Source: Candidatus Altarchaeota archaeon
GTDB lineage: Archaea > Altiarchaeota > Altiarchaeia > IMC4 > SCGC-AAA252-I15
Reading direction: 5' to 3'
Assembly: GCA_018815265.1 (NCBI GenBank)
Contig: JAHIYG010000016.1
Location: forward strand, 1-6,807
Length of the DNA: 6,807 nucleotides
The position numbers and the translations under genes are program-made. The notes beneath the pieces are model-generated. The model was not told the DNA's origin and did not search any database. It saw only the letters and a list, made by a program, of their open reading frames with translations. This document shows, piece by piece, positions 1 to 6,293 of this stretch. Each line of letters begins with the position of its first letter. Within the stretch, counting starts at the first letter, position 1.

Positions 1-798
1 AGACAGTGTCGATGAAAGCCAGGCTATATTATAGACGGCAACATAAGATGCTCCTAGTAGTATGTTTATGATGAAGATGTTGGCCCATGTTAAGAGAGTT
101 GTTGCAGTCTCCTGAAAGAGGGAATAGAAACCGAAACTGAAAATCTCCTTTGCCTTTTCAAAATTAAATCCAATGGACAGGCCATATTTGGCTTTTACAT
201 AAAAAAATAGAAATACTAAAAAAAGTGAGTACCCCAATACGCTGTATAACAATGCCCCAAAAAGTGTTGACAACACATATGCCGCGACCACAACAGCTAA
301 AAACCTGAACAGGTTAAACAGCGTATTAAATGCAGAAGATACATCTGGCCTCCTATATCCGGTAATAATCTGTGATAAAGTGTTTGAGGAAATGGTGAAA
401 AACGAGACGAGAACTATAAAGGCGAATGCAGGTAAATTGTCGACTTTAGGTATTAAATCCAATAGATAAAGGCCAACCGCTAAAGAAGACGACGCAATAA
501 CCATTATAATAGTTAGAATAAACCCGGTGTTTTTTATCTGTTCCACGTTGTGGTTATTCTCCCTGCCCCTCTCAAAAGCTATATATCTGCCCACCGCAGC
601 TGAGATATTGGGTGTGATGCTTGCCAGAAACAATCCAGCAGACCAGAGATAGATGAACTGCCCATAAATCTCCTGGGTGAAGTATCTGGCAAAAGCCATG
701 TGAAACAGATACCCCAGAAACCTAGACATGCCCAGAAGAAAAAGCATGGTAATGCTCGCATTCACCATGAAATCCTTGATTGATAGAGCATGTTTCAT
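1..798 (-). CDS. MOP-superfamily polysaccharide flippase (Wzx-like), C-terminus beyond the window
   Basis: The frame from the ATG at 798 stays open for 266 codons to position 1, so only the N-terminal part is visible; such flippases usually have 400-500 residues. It is very hydrophobic, with membrane segments around residues 15-36, 44-65, 92-115, 122-142, 163-180, 182-201 and 236-258. A polar loop (about 76-90) is rich in Glu, Arg and Asn. The N-terminal pattern, a short amphipathic start then a helix with GMSRFLGY and a segment ending in A-R-Y-F, is typical of polysaccharide biosynthesis/transport proteins of the MATE/Wzx type. These flip lipid-linked oligosaccharides across the cytoplasmic membrane. 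Its ATG overlaps the TGA of the preceding glycosyltransferase (ATGA), which supports this start and translational coupling. It is the last visible gene of the glycan operon. Family assignment is confident; the exact substrate cannot be read from the sequence. Confidence 0.88.
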   Translation of the reverse strand, partial: MKHALSIKDFMVNASITMLFLLGMSRFLGYLFHMAFARYFTQEIYGQFIYLWSAGLFLASITPNISAAVGRYIAFERGRENNHNVEQIKNTGFILTIIMVIASSSLAVGLYLLDLIPKVDNLPAFAFIVLVSFFTISSNTLSQIITGYRRPDVSSAFNTLFNLFRFLAVVVAAYVLSTLFGALLYSVLGYSLFLVFLFFYVKAKYGLSIGFNFEKAKEIFSFGFYSLFQETATTLLTWANIFIINILLGASYVAVYNIAWLSSTLS

Positions 799-1955
799 CT
801 GACCACCAGTGAAGCATATATGCTGAGAAGTTTTTTTGAGTTCTTAGTTAGGTTGAACTTCGTCTGCGCCAGAGAAAACCCCCTCAAACCCATGGACTTG
901 GCCAGTTTGCTGTCATTCAAAAGGCATATTATCTTTTCTGAGAATTTCTTCGTGTCTGGAAAGGGCACTATATACCCTGAGACTCCATCTTCGATAATTT
1001 CAGGTACAGCGCCGATACCAAATGCAACATATGGCTTTTTCAGACACATCCCCTCAAGCAGACTATAGCCAAACGGCTCAAACTCAGAGGACATCGTGCA
1101 CACATCAGCCGCAGCATATGCATGTTTGACTTCACTGTTGGTGATGGAGCCAGTGAATAAAACATCTTCAACCCCTAATTCATTGATTATTGAATCGATC
1201 TTTTTCTTTTCAGCAGCAAATATCGGCCCCACAACACAAAGCACAGAATCAGGCAACTCCTTCTTAACATGATGAAAAGACTTGACCAAAAGGTCTATCC
1301 TCTTTTGCGGATGGAGCCTTCCAACGCACAAAACAAGAGGGGATTTAGAGGGTATGCCATGTTTTTTCCTAAATGACCTGCCATCAGCCCGCAGATACAT
1401 GCCAGGGTCAATGGAATTTGGAATAACATGTATCTTCCCCTTGATTCCAGGATAAACTTTCAGCAGGGTTTTTTTCCCTGCAGCAGAGAGACAGATTACA
1501 GCATCACATCCATAGACCATACTTTTTGAGAGGGGATTAGCCAGAGAAAAAAAAAGCCGTTCCCTCAATGTCCTAACCCTGTCTTCACTGCCCCTGTGAT
1601 TTATTATGAAGGGTATGTTCTTTTTCCTCGAATATTTGAATGCAATATGCGTGGCAGGCTGGTAATATTCCTCGGACTGCACAATATCTGGACTATCTGA
1701 TTCAAGCAATTTAGTGAGGTTTTTTGGAAAAACAAGGCCTGAAACCTTAAAATTAACAGCATATCTTTTCAGATTCAAACCCTTTTTCGGACTCTCTGAG
1801 AGTTCTTCATGCCTGCCATTTGAGTAATACTGCATGTGCTTCTCAAGAGAGGAATAGTTTATGACCTCTATTTTTTCAGAGAGGGAGTAAATAAGGTTTG
1901 TGACAGGCCCCCTGAAATCCTTTGTGAAGTACTGGCAGACATAACCGAGTTTCAC
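795..1955 (-). CDS. GT4-type (GT-B) glycosyltransferase, group 1
   Basis: The protein has 386 residues, normal for a retaining GT-B glycosyltransferase. The C-terminal nucleotide-sugar-binding half starts near V211-G-R-L-H-P-Q-K, the usual VGRL...K(G/R) signature. It ends with the E-x7-E motif E293-P-F-G-Y-S-L-L-E301, followed by G-A-V-P-E-I-I-E-D-G (about 315-324), which contacts the donor sugar nucleotide. The N-terminal acceptor domain has a slightly reduced glycine loop (YFTKDFRGPVTN, 9-20). No membrane segment is evident, so it is probably cytosolic and membrane-peripheral. The start is GTG at 1953-1955, chosen because a strong Shine-Dalgarno sits 7 nt upstream and the family's N-terminal strand begins there. 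It lies 3 nt after the kinase gene and overlaps the flippase gene by 4 nt, so it is probably the second sugar-adding step of the operon's glycan. Donor, acceptor and linkage are unknown. Confidence 0.9.
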   Translation of the reverse strand: MKLGYVCQYFTKDFRGPVTNLIYSLSEKIEVINYSSLEKHMQYYSNGRHEELSESPKKGLNLKRYAVNFKVSGLVFPKNLTKLLESDSPDIVQSEEYYQPATHIAFKYSRKKNIPFIINHRGSEDRVRTLRERLFFSLANPLSKSMVYGCDAVICLSAAGKKTLLKVYPGIKGKIHVIPNSIDPGMYLRADGRSFRKKHGIPSKSPLVLCVGRLHPQKRIDLLVKSFHHVKKELPDSVLCVVGPIFAAEKKKIDSIINELGVEDVLFTGSITNSEVKHAYAAADVCTMSSEFEPFGYSLLEGMCLKKPYVAFGIGAVPEIIEDGVSGYIVPFPDTKKFSEKIICLLNDSKLAKSMGLRGFSLAQTKFNLTKNSKKLLSIYASLVVR

Positions 1956-1958
1956 AAC

Positions 1959-2969
1959 CTATACCTCCCATGTGACAAGGCCCTCCATGTCAAAGCTGAA
2001 GCTTCGGACATAGCCGCCTGCTTTTGTAACCGCCCTGACAACATTTTCTTCCCTGCCTGAGTCACAATACACTATCATATGCCCTCCACCACCCGCACCC
2101 GATATCTTACCGCCTATCGCCCCGTTTCTTCTTGCAATAGAATAAATCTTGTCTATTTCTCTATTTGATATCAATGGGCTGAATTTCTTCTTCTGAACCC
2201 ACCCCTGATGCAAGAGTTCGCCGAAACGATTTAGGTCTCCGTGTCTCAGTGACTTATTCATTTCCTGAGCCAAAACCTTAACCTGATGTAATGCCTCAAC
2301 AACCTCTTTTTTTCCGTTAACATATGACTTCATCTGGTCCACTATTATGTCTCCAGACTTTTGCCTATCCATCACTTGCACCAAGACAATGTTTTTCTCA
2401 AGCTCTAAAAGATTTCCCCTGCTTATTCTGACCGGGTTCACCCTAACAAAATCCTTGCCCTTAAATTCAATAAAGTTTAGCCCTCCGAAAACAGATGCGT
2501 ACTGGTCCTGCCTGCCGCCACGATTTCCCAACTCGAACCTCTCCAACGAATATGCCTTCTCCGCAACTTCATAGTCAGTGAGCCGCCTATCCCTGCTTAG
2601 TTGGTTGAATGCCCCAATAAGAGATACAAAAGCCGATGCAGACGAACCCAAACCGCTTCGCGGCGGAACATCACCCCTCAAAGTCAGATTCAAACCCTTT
2701 TGCCTCTTGTTCATGTCCTTGACGACAGCTGTCAAAAGGTCAAGTTTATTACCATACCGCAGGTCATCATATGCATTGTAGGCCTTCTCCTTGGAGTGAC
2801 TGTCTTTTAAGTGTATCTCTTTGTCTCTTCTCAACTCGAGAGTACTCCATGCATACTTGTTTATTGCCGCAGACAAAACGCAACCGCCATGGTCTTCGGT
2901 ATATGGTGAAACATCAGTTCCTCCGCCTCCAAAACTCAATCTTACCGGAGCCCGTGTTTTTATGATCAT
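1959..2969 (-). CDS. hddA: GHMP-family sugar kinase, HddA-like (D-glycero-D-manno-heptose 7-phosphate kinase type)
   Basis: The protein has 336 residues, the usual length for the HddA branch of GHMP kinases. Motif 1 is seen as R10-L-S-F-G-G-G-G-T-D19, characteristic of the HddA/fucokinase-like group. Motif 2, the ATP phosphate loop, is P102-P-R-S-G-L-G-S-S-A-S112. Motif 3 is G287-K-I-S-G-A-G-G-G-G-H. G151-G-R-Q-D155-Q-Y carries the Asp expected as catalytic base. In bacteria HddA phosphorylates C1 of heptose 7-phosphate on the way to GDP-D-glycero-D-manno-heptose for S-layer glycans or capsules. Here a sugar-1-phosphate for a glycan nucleotide donor is the likely product, but the exact sugar is inferred from family similarity. 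The partner enzymes (GmhA isomerase, GmhB phosphatase, HddC nucleotidyltransferase) are not in the window. The gene starts with ATG 2 nt after the upstream glycosyltransferase and ends 3 nt before the next, so it is an operon member. Confidence 0.88.
   Translation of the reverse strand: MIIKTRAPVRLSFGGGGTDVSPYTEDHGGCVLSAAINKYAWSTLELRRDKEIHLKDSHSKEKAYNAYDDLRYGNKLDLLTAVVKDMNKRQKGLNLTLRGDVPPRSGLGSSASAFVSLIGAFNQLSRDRRLTDYEVAEKAYSLERFELGNRGGRQDQYASVFGGLNFIEFKGKDFVRVNPVRISRGNLLELEKNIVLVQVMDRQKSGDIIVDQMKSYVNGKKEVVEALHQVKVLAQEMNKSLRHGDLNRFGELLHQGWVQKKKFSPLISNREIDKIYSIARRNGAIGGKISGAGGGGHMIVYCDSGREENVVRAVTKAGGYVRSFSFDMEGLVTWEV
1963..1968 (-). promoter_or_regulatory. Shine-Dalgarno site for the GTG-started glycosyltransferase
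   Basis: On the minus strand GGAGGT lies 7 nt before the GTG at 1955, inside the last codons of the upstream kinase gene. It matches the anti-SD end of archaeal 16S rRNA and decides the GTG start. It is the clearest SD in the window and suggests reinitiation after the kinase stop codon. Confidence 0.8.
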
Positions 2970-2971
2970 CT

Positions 2972-4132
2972 CTAAAACCTATGGACAGCAGACTTATATA
3001 TCTCCCAAAGACTGCCGCAGACTGCATCCCTTGTGAAAAGCCTTTCAACCCTTCTTTTACCCCTTAAACCAATTTTAACGGCGTATCTAGCGTCAGACAA
3101 AATCTTTTTCAGCGCCTCAGATAATGCTACATCGTCTCCTGCAGGAACCAAGAGACCGCCTTCGCCTTCCTGGAAAGAACAGAAATCCTTCAATTTCTCG
3201 TCACCTACGACGTAGGGCATACCAGAGAACGCAGAGGTTACCACCGGTTTTCCAAAGCTCATCGCCTCGACAAGGACCAATCCAAAAGCCTCCTGCCTAG
3301 TGACTGACGGCAATGCCAAGACATCGCATGCACAGTAATATTTTGGAAGGTCTTTATCAGATACTTCACCTGCAAAAAAAACGCTAACACCCATATCTGC
3401 TGCAATATCCTTCAGTTCATCCTCTAAGGGACCGCAACCCACTATAACCAGCCTTGCAGAATTTTTTTTCAGTTTAGAAAAAGAATGGATTAGGACATCA
3501 ATTCCTTTGTATGGCACAAGCCGGCCAACAAAAAGAATTATTTTTTCTCTCCCCTTCAAAAGCTTTTTTCTAAAGGTTTGGATGTTTTTTTCTTTGAATT
3601 TTGATTTATCGACAAAGCTTGAAGCAACCTCAACTTTGGAAAGAAAAGGCTTGAGGGTTTTAGACTGCATCGCATAGTTTGGTGATGTGACGATTATTCT
3701 TTCAGCCCCAGTGAGGAGGAGATATTGTAGGGGTTCAAAGAAAATTCTGAGAGGCAGGTACATTATGCCCTCACGTATTATGTCGGCATGGTATGTGATA
3801 ACATAGGGTTTGCCTCTAAGCAGTGAAGACAAGAAGACAAAAAAACCATTTAGTGGGTCTGGAAAGTTGACATCAACCAAATCATAGTCGCTTCTTAGCA
3901 AATGCAAAAAAATGCCTGGAGTCAACATAGCATTGGATATTGTCAAAAAATTTTTTGAGCGATATACCTCAATACCCTCCATCAACTGATGACGTAGTGT
4001 GTTTTTCTCCATAGATGTGAGGACTGATACATGCTCTCCATGTTCCGTGAGCCATTTAGCGACATCAAAAACCCTTGCTTCTAAACCACCCATGTATGGT
4101 GGGAAGTGCTTTGCAACCATGCATATTTTCAT
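2972..4132 (-). CDS. GT4-type (GT-B) glycosyltransferase, group 1
   Basis: From the ATG at 4132 the protein has 386 residues. The N-terminus is classic for GT4: MKICMVAKHFPPYMGGLE, with the paired glycines (15-16) that bind the nucleotide sugar. The C-terminal domain has F201-V-G-R-L-V-P-Y-K-G210, then V231-G-C-G-P and the E-x7-E motif E281-A-F-G-L-V-L-V-E289. No transmembrane helix is obvious, so a cytoplasmic enzyme working on a lipid-linked acceptor is likely. The start at 4132 is preferred over a TTG at 4192, which would add 20 residues that do not fit the family and overlap the upstream gene by 59 bp. From 4132 the gap to the upstream transferase gene is 1 nt, and the kinase gene follows after 2 nt. 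As the first glycosyltransferase after the priming enzyme it may add the second sugar; this is inferred from gene order only. Confidence 0.9.
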   Translation of the reverse strand: MKICMVAKHFPPYMGGLEARVFDVAKWLTEHGEHVSVLTSMEKNTLRHQLMEGIEVYRSKNFLTISNAMLTPGIFLHLLRSDYDLVDVNFPDPLNGFFVFLSSLLRGKPYVITYHADIIREGIMYLPLRIFFEPLQYLLLTGAERIIVTSPNYAMQSKTLKPFLSKVEVASSFVDKSKFKEKNIQTFRKKLLKGREKIILFVGRLVPYKGIDVLIHSFSKLKKNSARLVIVGCGPLEDELKDIAADMGVSVFFAGEVSDKDLPKYYCACDVLALPSVTRQEAFGLVLVEAMSFGKPVVTSAFSGMPYVVGDEKLKDFCSFQEGEGGLLVPAGDDVALSEALKKILSDARYAVKIGLRGKRRVERLFTRDAVCGSLWEIYKSAVHRF

Positions 4133-4133
4133 T

Positions 4134-5123
4134 TTAAAAAATCCTAGGCCCAAAGTAGGAGCATAAAACAATAGCTGAAAACAAAGATTCAACCAACCAG
4201 ATTGTGAATACTAAGTTTCTCTCGGAAACACCACCAAATATGTGCATGACAAGGTTGCTCATGCCATAAATGTCTTTTCTCCTCATGCAATAGAGTTTCC
4301 CGGCTTTGAGAATACCCCAAGCAGGTTTCTTAAACCTTCCACGAGCTTTTAAGAACAACTCCAGGAAATATGGGACAAACAATATCATGCCTGCCTTTTC
4401 TATGTTGCCTAAAATAACAGAGACTGCAACGACAGCACCGATAGATAATGTCCCAACATCACCTATGAAAACCTTAGATGGATACCCGTTGTACCGTAGG
4501 AAAGCCAAGAGAGCCCCCAGCAACGCGAAAGATATTATGACAGCCTCGGGTTTGCCAAGGGCGTATGCGACAAAACCTATGGTGGAACACATTATCACGC
4601 CCAATCCTGCCTCCAAACCGTTAAATCCAGCCAGCATATTCGTGGCATTGGAGGCTCCATTTATGGCTAAAGGCACCAGCAGCAAAGGGTAGAGTATTCC
4701 AAAATTTACATTGCCTAAAAAGGGTATATCCATCGATGTGACACCTGCCTTAACTGCGACAAGAGGCAATGCTGCGAAAAGAGGCAGAAAAGCCTTTACC
4801 TTCTGGTTGATGAGGAGCAAATCATCTATTACCCCAATCAAACCCATTACCAAAACAACAGACAAACCAGCCAATACAAGAGCCAAATCAAAGGACACAT
4901 CAAACACATTAAATGTTGCAAAACCAATAGCCAAGAGAACACCGACCAAAAAACCACCGATAATGGCTAAACCCCCCATCTCAGGAATTTCAGCTTTAGA
5001 CTTCTTGTTTATGTCTTTCCCATATATCCCAGCTTTAAGGAGACGCGGGACAAACCATGGAACAGCCAAATATGTGAATGAAAACGACGCCAACAAAACA
5101 AAAAAAAGACTCTCCATCAACAT
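4134..5123 (-). CDS. Polyprenyl/dolichyl-phosphate sugar-1-phosphate transferase (AglH/MraY/WecA family)
   Basis: This multi-pass membrane enzyme (329 residues from ATG 5123) should transfer a sugar-1-phosphate, often GlcNAc-1-P, from a UDP-sugar to a polyprenyl or dolichyl phosphate. That is the committed first step of lipid-linked glycan synthesis. Visible motifs are P47-E-M-G-G-L-A near the first cytoplasmic loop, the Mg-binding pair D100-D101 (VIDDLL) and N159-A-T-N-M-L-A-G-F-N-G-L-E171. F219-I-G-D-V-G-T-L-S-I-G and the H294-I-F-G-G segment follow. The N-x-x-N-x-L-A-G-x-N-G-L-E pattern resembles eukaryotic ALG7 and archaeal AglH more than bacterial MraY. About ten hydrophobic segments fit the family. 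A TTG at 5159 would add 12 residues, but its codons span the TATA box, so ATG 5123 or ATG 5117 is the likely start. It is the promoter-proximal gene of the glycan operon, 1 nt from the next gene. The UDP-sugar cannot be deduced. Confidence 0.9.
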   Translation of the reverse strand: MLMESLFFVLLASFSFTYLAVPWFVPRLLKAGIYGKDINKKSKAEIPEMGGLAIIGGFLVGVLLAIGFATFNVFDVSFDLALVLAGLSVVLVMGLIGVIDDLLLINQKVKAFLPLFAALPLVAVKAGVTSMDIPFLGNVNFGILYPLLLVPLAINGASNATNMLAGFNGLEAGLGVIMCSTIGFVAYALGKPEAVIISFALLGALLAFLRYNGYPSKVFIGDVGTLSIGAVVAVSVILGNIEKAGMILFVPYFLELFLKARGRFKKPAWGILKAGKLYCMRRKDIYGMSNLVMHIFGGVSERNLVFTIWLVESLFSAIVLCSYFGPRIF

Positions 5124-5141
5124 ATTATTACAAAAAACCAG

Positions 5142-5150
5142 AAATATATA
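5142..5150 (-). promoter_or_regulatory. TATA box of the glycan operon
   Basis: On the minus strand TATATATTT is centred about 23 bp before the ATG at 5123 and 29 bp before the ATG at 5117. Archaeal TATA boxes lie about 26 bp upstream of transcription start, so the mRNA would begin at or next to one of these codons, a leaderless or near-leaderless transcript. No Shine-Dalgarno is seen before either ATG, which agrees. This promoter probably drives all five minus-strand genes down to the flippase. Not tested experimentally. Confidence 0.6.
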
Positions 5151-5195
5151 CGATAGCAAAAGCTTTCCAACGTAAATAGTTAACTTTTGCCATCA

Positions 5196-5252
5196 GATAT
5201 ATCGGATAACCCAACAACCAAGAAATATCAAAGAATCAAAAGAGGTTATTCG
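5196..5252 (+). promoter_or_regulatory. Candidate promoter and inverted repeat upstream of the deaminase
   Basis: A palindromic GATATATC at 5196-5203 could be a TATA box for the plus strand, giving a start near 5226 and a leader of about 40 nt. Arms CGGATAACC (5203-5211) and GGTTATTCG (5244-5252) form a 9-bp inverted repeat with one G-T pair and a 32-nt spacer. The right arm includes most of AGAGGT (5241-5246), the only SD-like sequence, which is 18 nt from the ATG and so farther than normal. The repeat could be an operator or an RNA stem, but if transcription starts at 5226 the left arm is not transcribed and only the DNA-site reading remains. It may also be chance in AT-rich sequence. The rest of the 141-bp intergenic region shows no gene. 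Confidence 0.3.
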
Positions 5253-5264
5253 TCATAAAACAAT

Positions 5265-5759
5265 ATGAAAGTCAAAAACCCACAGGAGCTCATGAAACTA
5301 GCGATTGAAAAGGCCAGGGACGGAATTAAAAGGGGTCAGACACCATTTGGGGCGGCAATAGCCAGAAAAAACAAGAGTGGAGGATACGACGTAATCTCAG
5401 TGGAACACAATGAAGTGTGGGACAAAACAGACATAACAGAACACGCAGAAATAAACGCCATAAGAAAGGCTTGTGCAAGGCTTGGGAAGGTAAAACTTAC
5501 AAACTGCATAATAGCTTCAACGACAGAACCATGTCCCATGTGCTTTTCTGCAATACACTGGGCGGGAGTGAAAGAGATATATTATGGTACAAACATTTCA
5601 GACGCACAAAAAGCAAAATTTTCAGAACTCACCATATCAAACCAGCAAATGAAAAAACTCGGCAAAAGCCCAGTCAAAATACATCCAGACTACATGAGAA
5701 AAGAAGCAGAAAAGCTATTCAATGACTGGGTTAAAAACCCCAAGAAAAAAACGTATTAG
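5265..5759 (+). CDS. CDA-fold zinc deaminase, guanine/nucleoside deaminase-like
   Basis: The 164-residue protein has the zinc motif of the cytidine deaminase superfamily: H60-A-E62 (His ligand and proton-shuttling Glu) and E88-P-C90-P-M-C93 (two Cys ligands). The early G24-Q-T-P-F-G-A-A-I and N49 fit the substrate pocket of the GuaD/TadA/yeast-type cytosine deaminase branch. The length, the T-x-E-P-C-P-M-C form and the tail ending W155 with a final K-K-x-Y resemble Bacillus GuaD (guanine to xanthine plus ammonia). The DPT before HAE in GuaD/TadA is DIT here, so guanine is likely but not certain; tRNA A34 or another nucleobase is possible. It should be cytosolic. ATG 5265 is the first start after an in-frame TAA (5256-5258), and no well-spaced SD precedes it. 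The gene stands alone on the plus strand, divergent from the glycan operon and 1 nt from the convergent peptidase gene. Confidence 0.83.
   Translation: MKVKNPQELMKLAIEKARDGIKRGQTPFGAAIARKNKSGGYDVISVEHNEVWDKTDITEHAEINAIRKACARLGKVKLTNCIIASTTEPCPMCFSAIHWAGVKEIYYGTNISDAQKAKFSELTISNQQMKKLGKSPVKIHPDYMRKEAEKLFNDWVKNPKKKTY
5745..5751 (-). terminator. Oligo-T terminator after the peptidase gene
   Basis: A run of seven T on the minus strand starts 9 nt after the peptidase TAA (5761-5763), followed by more T-rich sequence near 5732-5736. Archaeal RNA polymerase stops at oligo-T without needing a hairpin. The run lies inside the Lys-rich 3' end of the convergent deaminase gene. Confidence 0.5.
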
Positions 5760-5760
5760 A

Positions 5761-6246
5761 TTATTTTTTCAACACTATAGTGTAGGGCAGTTTAAAGAGT
5801 ACCCTATAGAATTTAATGAAAACCGGCTTTTTTGTTATATACCTGCATTTAATCCCGCTCAAAATCTTAAACAAGCTGTTGCCCACAGTCAAAGAGTATA
5901 TTTTCCCTTCCAAAAAGGAATATGCCGCTAAAAACCTGCATAAAATCTCAGTGCTGTCATTTTCTACCTTACCAATAACCTGGTTTCTATTTATGGGAGC
6001 GTCAAAGCGCATGCAGTTATCGCCCTTAGTTAACAGCATGTCTTCTTGAAATCCTACTATTCGATGTGCAGTGAGTGAGTCATTCTGGTAAAAACAGATA
6101 AAATCCCCCAATTTAAGCCTTTTTGCAGGCTTAACTACTAAGCGACGTCCACCGACGACCAAAGGCAGCATACTATCGCCTTTTGAATTAAGCTTTATCT
6201 CACGCCGTTTAACACCCGCCCGCAATAACTCAAAACACACATCCAT
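5761..6246 (-). CDS. S26-family (signal peptidase I / SipW-like) Ser-His-Asp peptidase, no clear membrane anchor
   Basis: The 161-residue protein carries the archaeal/ER-type signal peptidase boxes in order. G23-D-S25-M-L-P holds the nucleophilic Ser, followed by L46-G-D-F-I. T59-A-H61-R-I-V-G holds the His that replaces the bacterial Lys, and T73-K-G-D76-N holds the Asp. V90-I-G-K-V is the usual closing strand. True signal peptidases are anchored by N- and often C-terminal helices. Here residues 1-20 are short and charged and the basic, aromatic C-terminus (134-161) has no convincing helix. It therefore looks like the soluble S24/S26 peptidases often found beside modified-peptide gene clusters, rather than the housekeeping enzyme. 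The ATG at 6246 lacks an SD; GTG at 6240 is an alternative better spaced from the TATA box. It is divergent from a 29-residue peptide ORF, a plausible substrate, although that pairing is inference. Confidence 0.82.
   Translation of the reverse strand: MDVCFELLRAGVKRREIKLNSKGDSMLPLVVGGRRLVVKPAKRLKLGDFICFYQNDSLTAHRIVGFQEDMLLTKGDNCMRFDAPINRNQVIGKVENDSTEILCRFLAAYSFLEGKIYSLTVGNSLFKILSGIKCRYITKKPVFIKFYRVLFKLPYTIVLKK
5764..5769 (+). terminator. Oligo-T terminator after the deaminase gene
   Basis: Six T on the plus strand begin 5 nt after the deaminase TAG (5757-5759). The same bases encode the terminal Lys-Lys of the convergent peptidase. With the run at 5745-5751 on the other strand, this makes a compact two-way stop at the junction. 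Confidence 0.5.
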
Positions 6247-6260
6247 AAGCCAAAAAGAAG

Positions 6261-6270
6261 TATTTAAATA
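6261..6270. promoter_or_regulatory. Palindromic TATA box between the peptide ORF and the peptidase gene
   Basis: TATTTAAATA is a perfect palindrome and a near-ideal archaeal TATA box, preceded on the plus strand by purine-rich AAAAAGAAG as a possible BRE. Its centre is 28 bp before the ATG of the plus-strand peptide ORF (6294), the spacing for a near-leaderless mRNA. On the minus strand the centre is 19 bp from the peptidase ATG (6246) but 25 bp from an in-frame GTG at 6240. A second minus-strand TATA-like TTATATTAA (6286-6294) could instead serve the peptidase with an 18-20 nt leader. The plus-strand assignment is the firmer one. Confidence 0.55.
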
Positions 6271-6293
6271 TTGAAAGAGAGTAGATTAATATA

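Noticed and set aside
579..1068. Short frames of 60 codons (minus) and 92 codons (plus) near the flippase/GT4 junction
   Set aside because: Both are shadows of the flippase or glycosyltransferase reading frames and have no independent signals.
4135..4140. Minus-strand T6 run as terminator between the transferase and GT4 genes
   Set aside because: It lies at a 1-nt gene junction inside an evident operon, so full termination there is unlikely.
4133..4192. TTG start at 4192 for the GT4 gene
   Set aside because: The added 20 residues overlap the upstream gene by 59 bp and precede the family-typical MKICMV start at 4132, which sits 1 nt after the upstream stop.
4306..5175. Two plus-strand open frames of 128 and 154 codons antisense to the sugar-phosphate transferase gene
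   Set aside because: They have no recognisable domain, are rich in Lys, Pro and Thr as expected from the complement of a hydrophobic gene, and lie opposite a gene with clear catalytic motifs.
5160..5264. Purine riboswitch before the deaminase
   Set aside because: The conserved purine-aptamer core is not found; only a simple inverted repeat is present.
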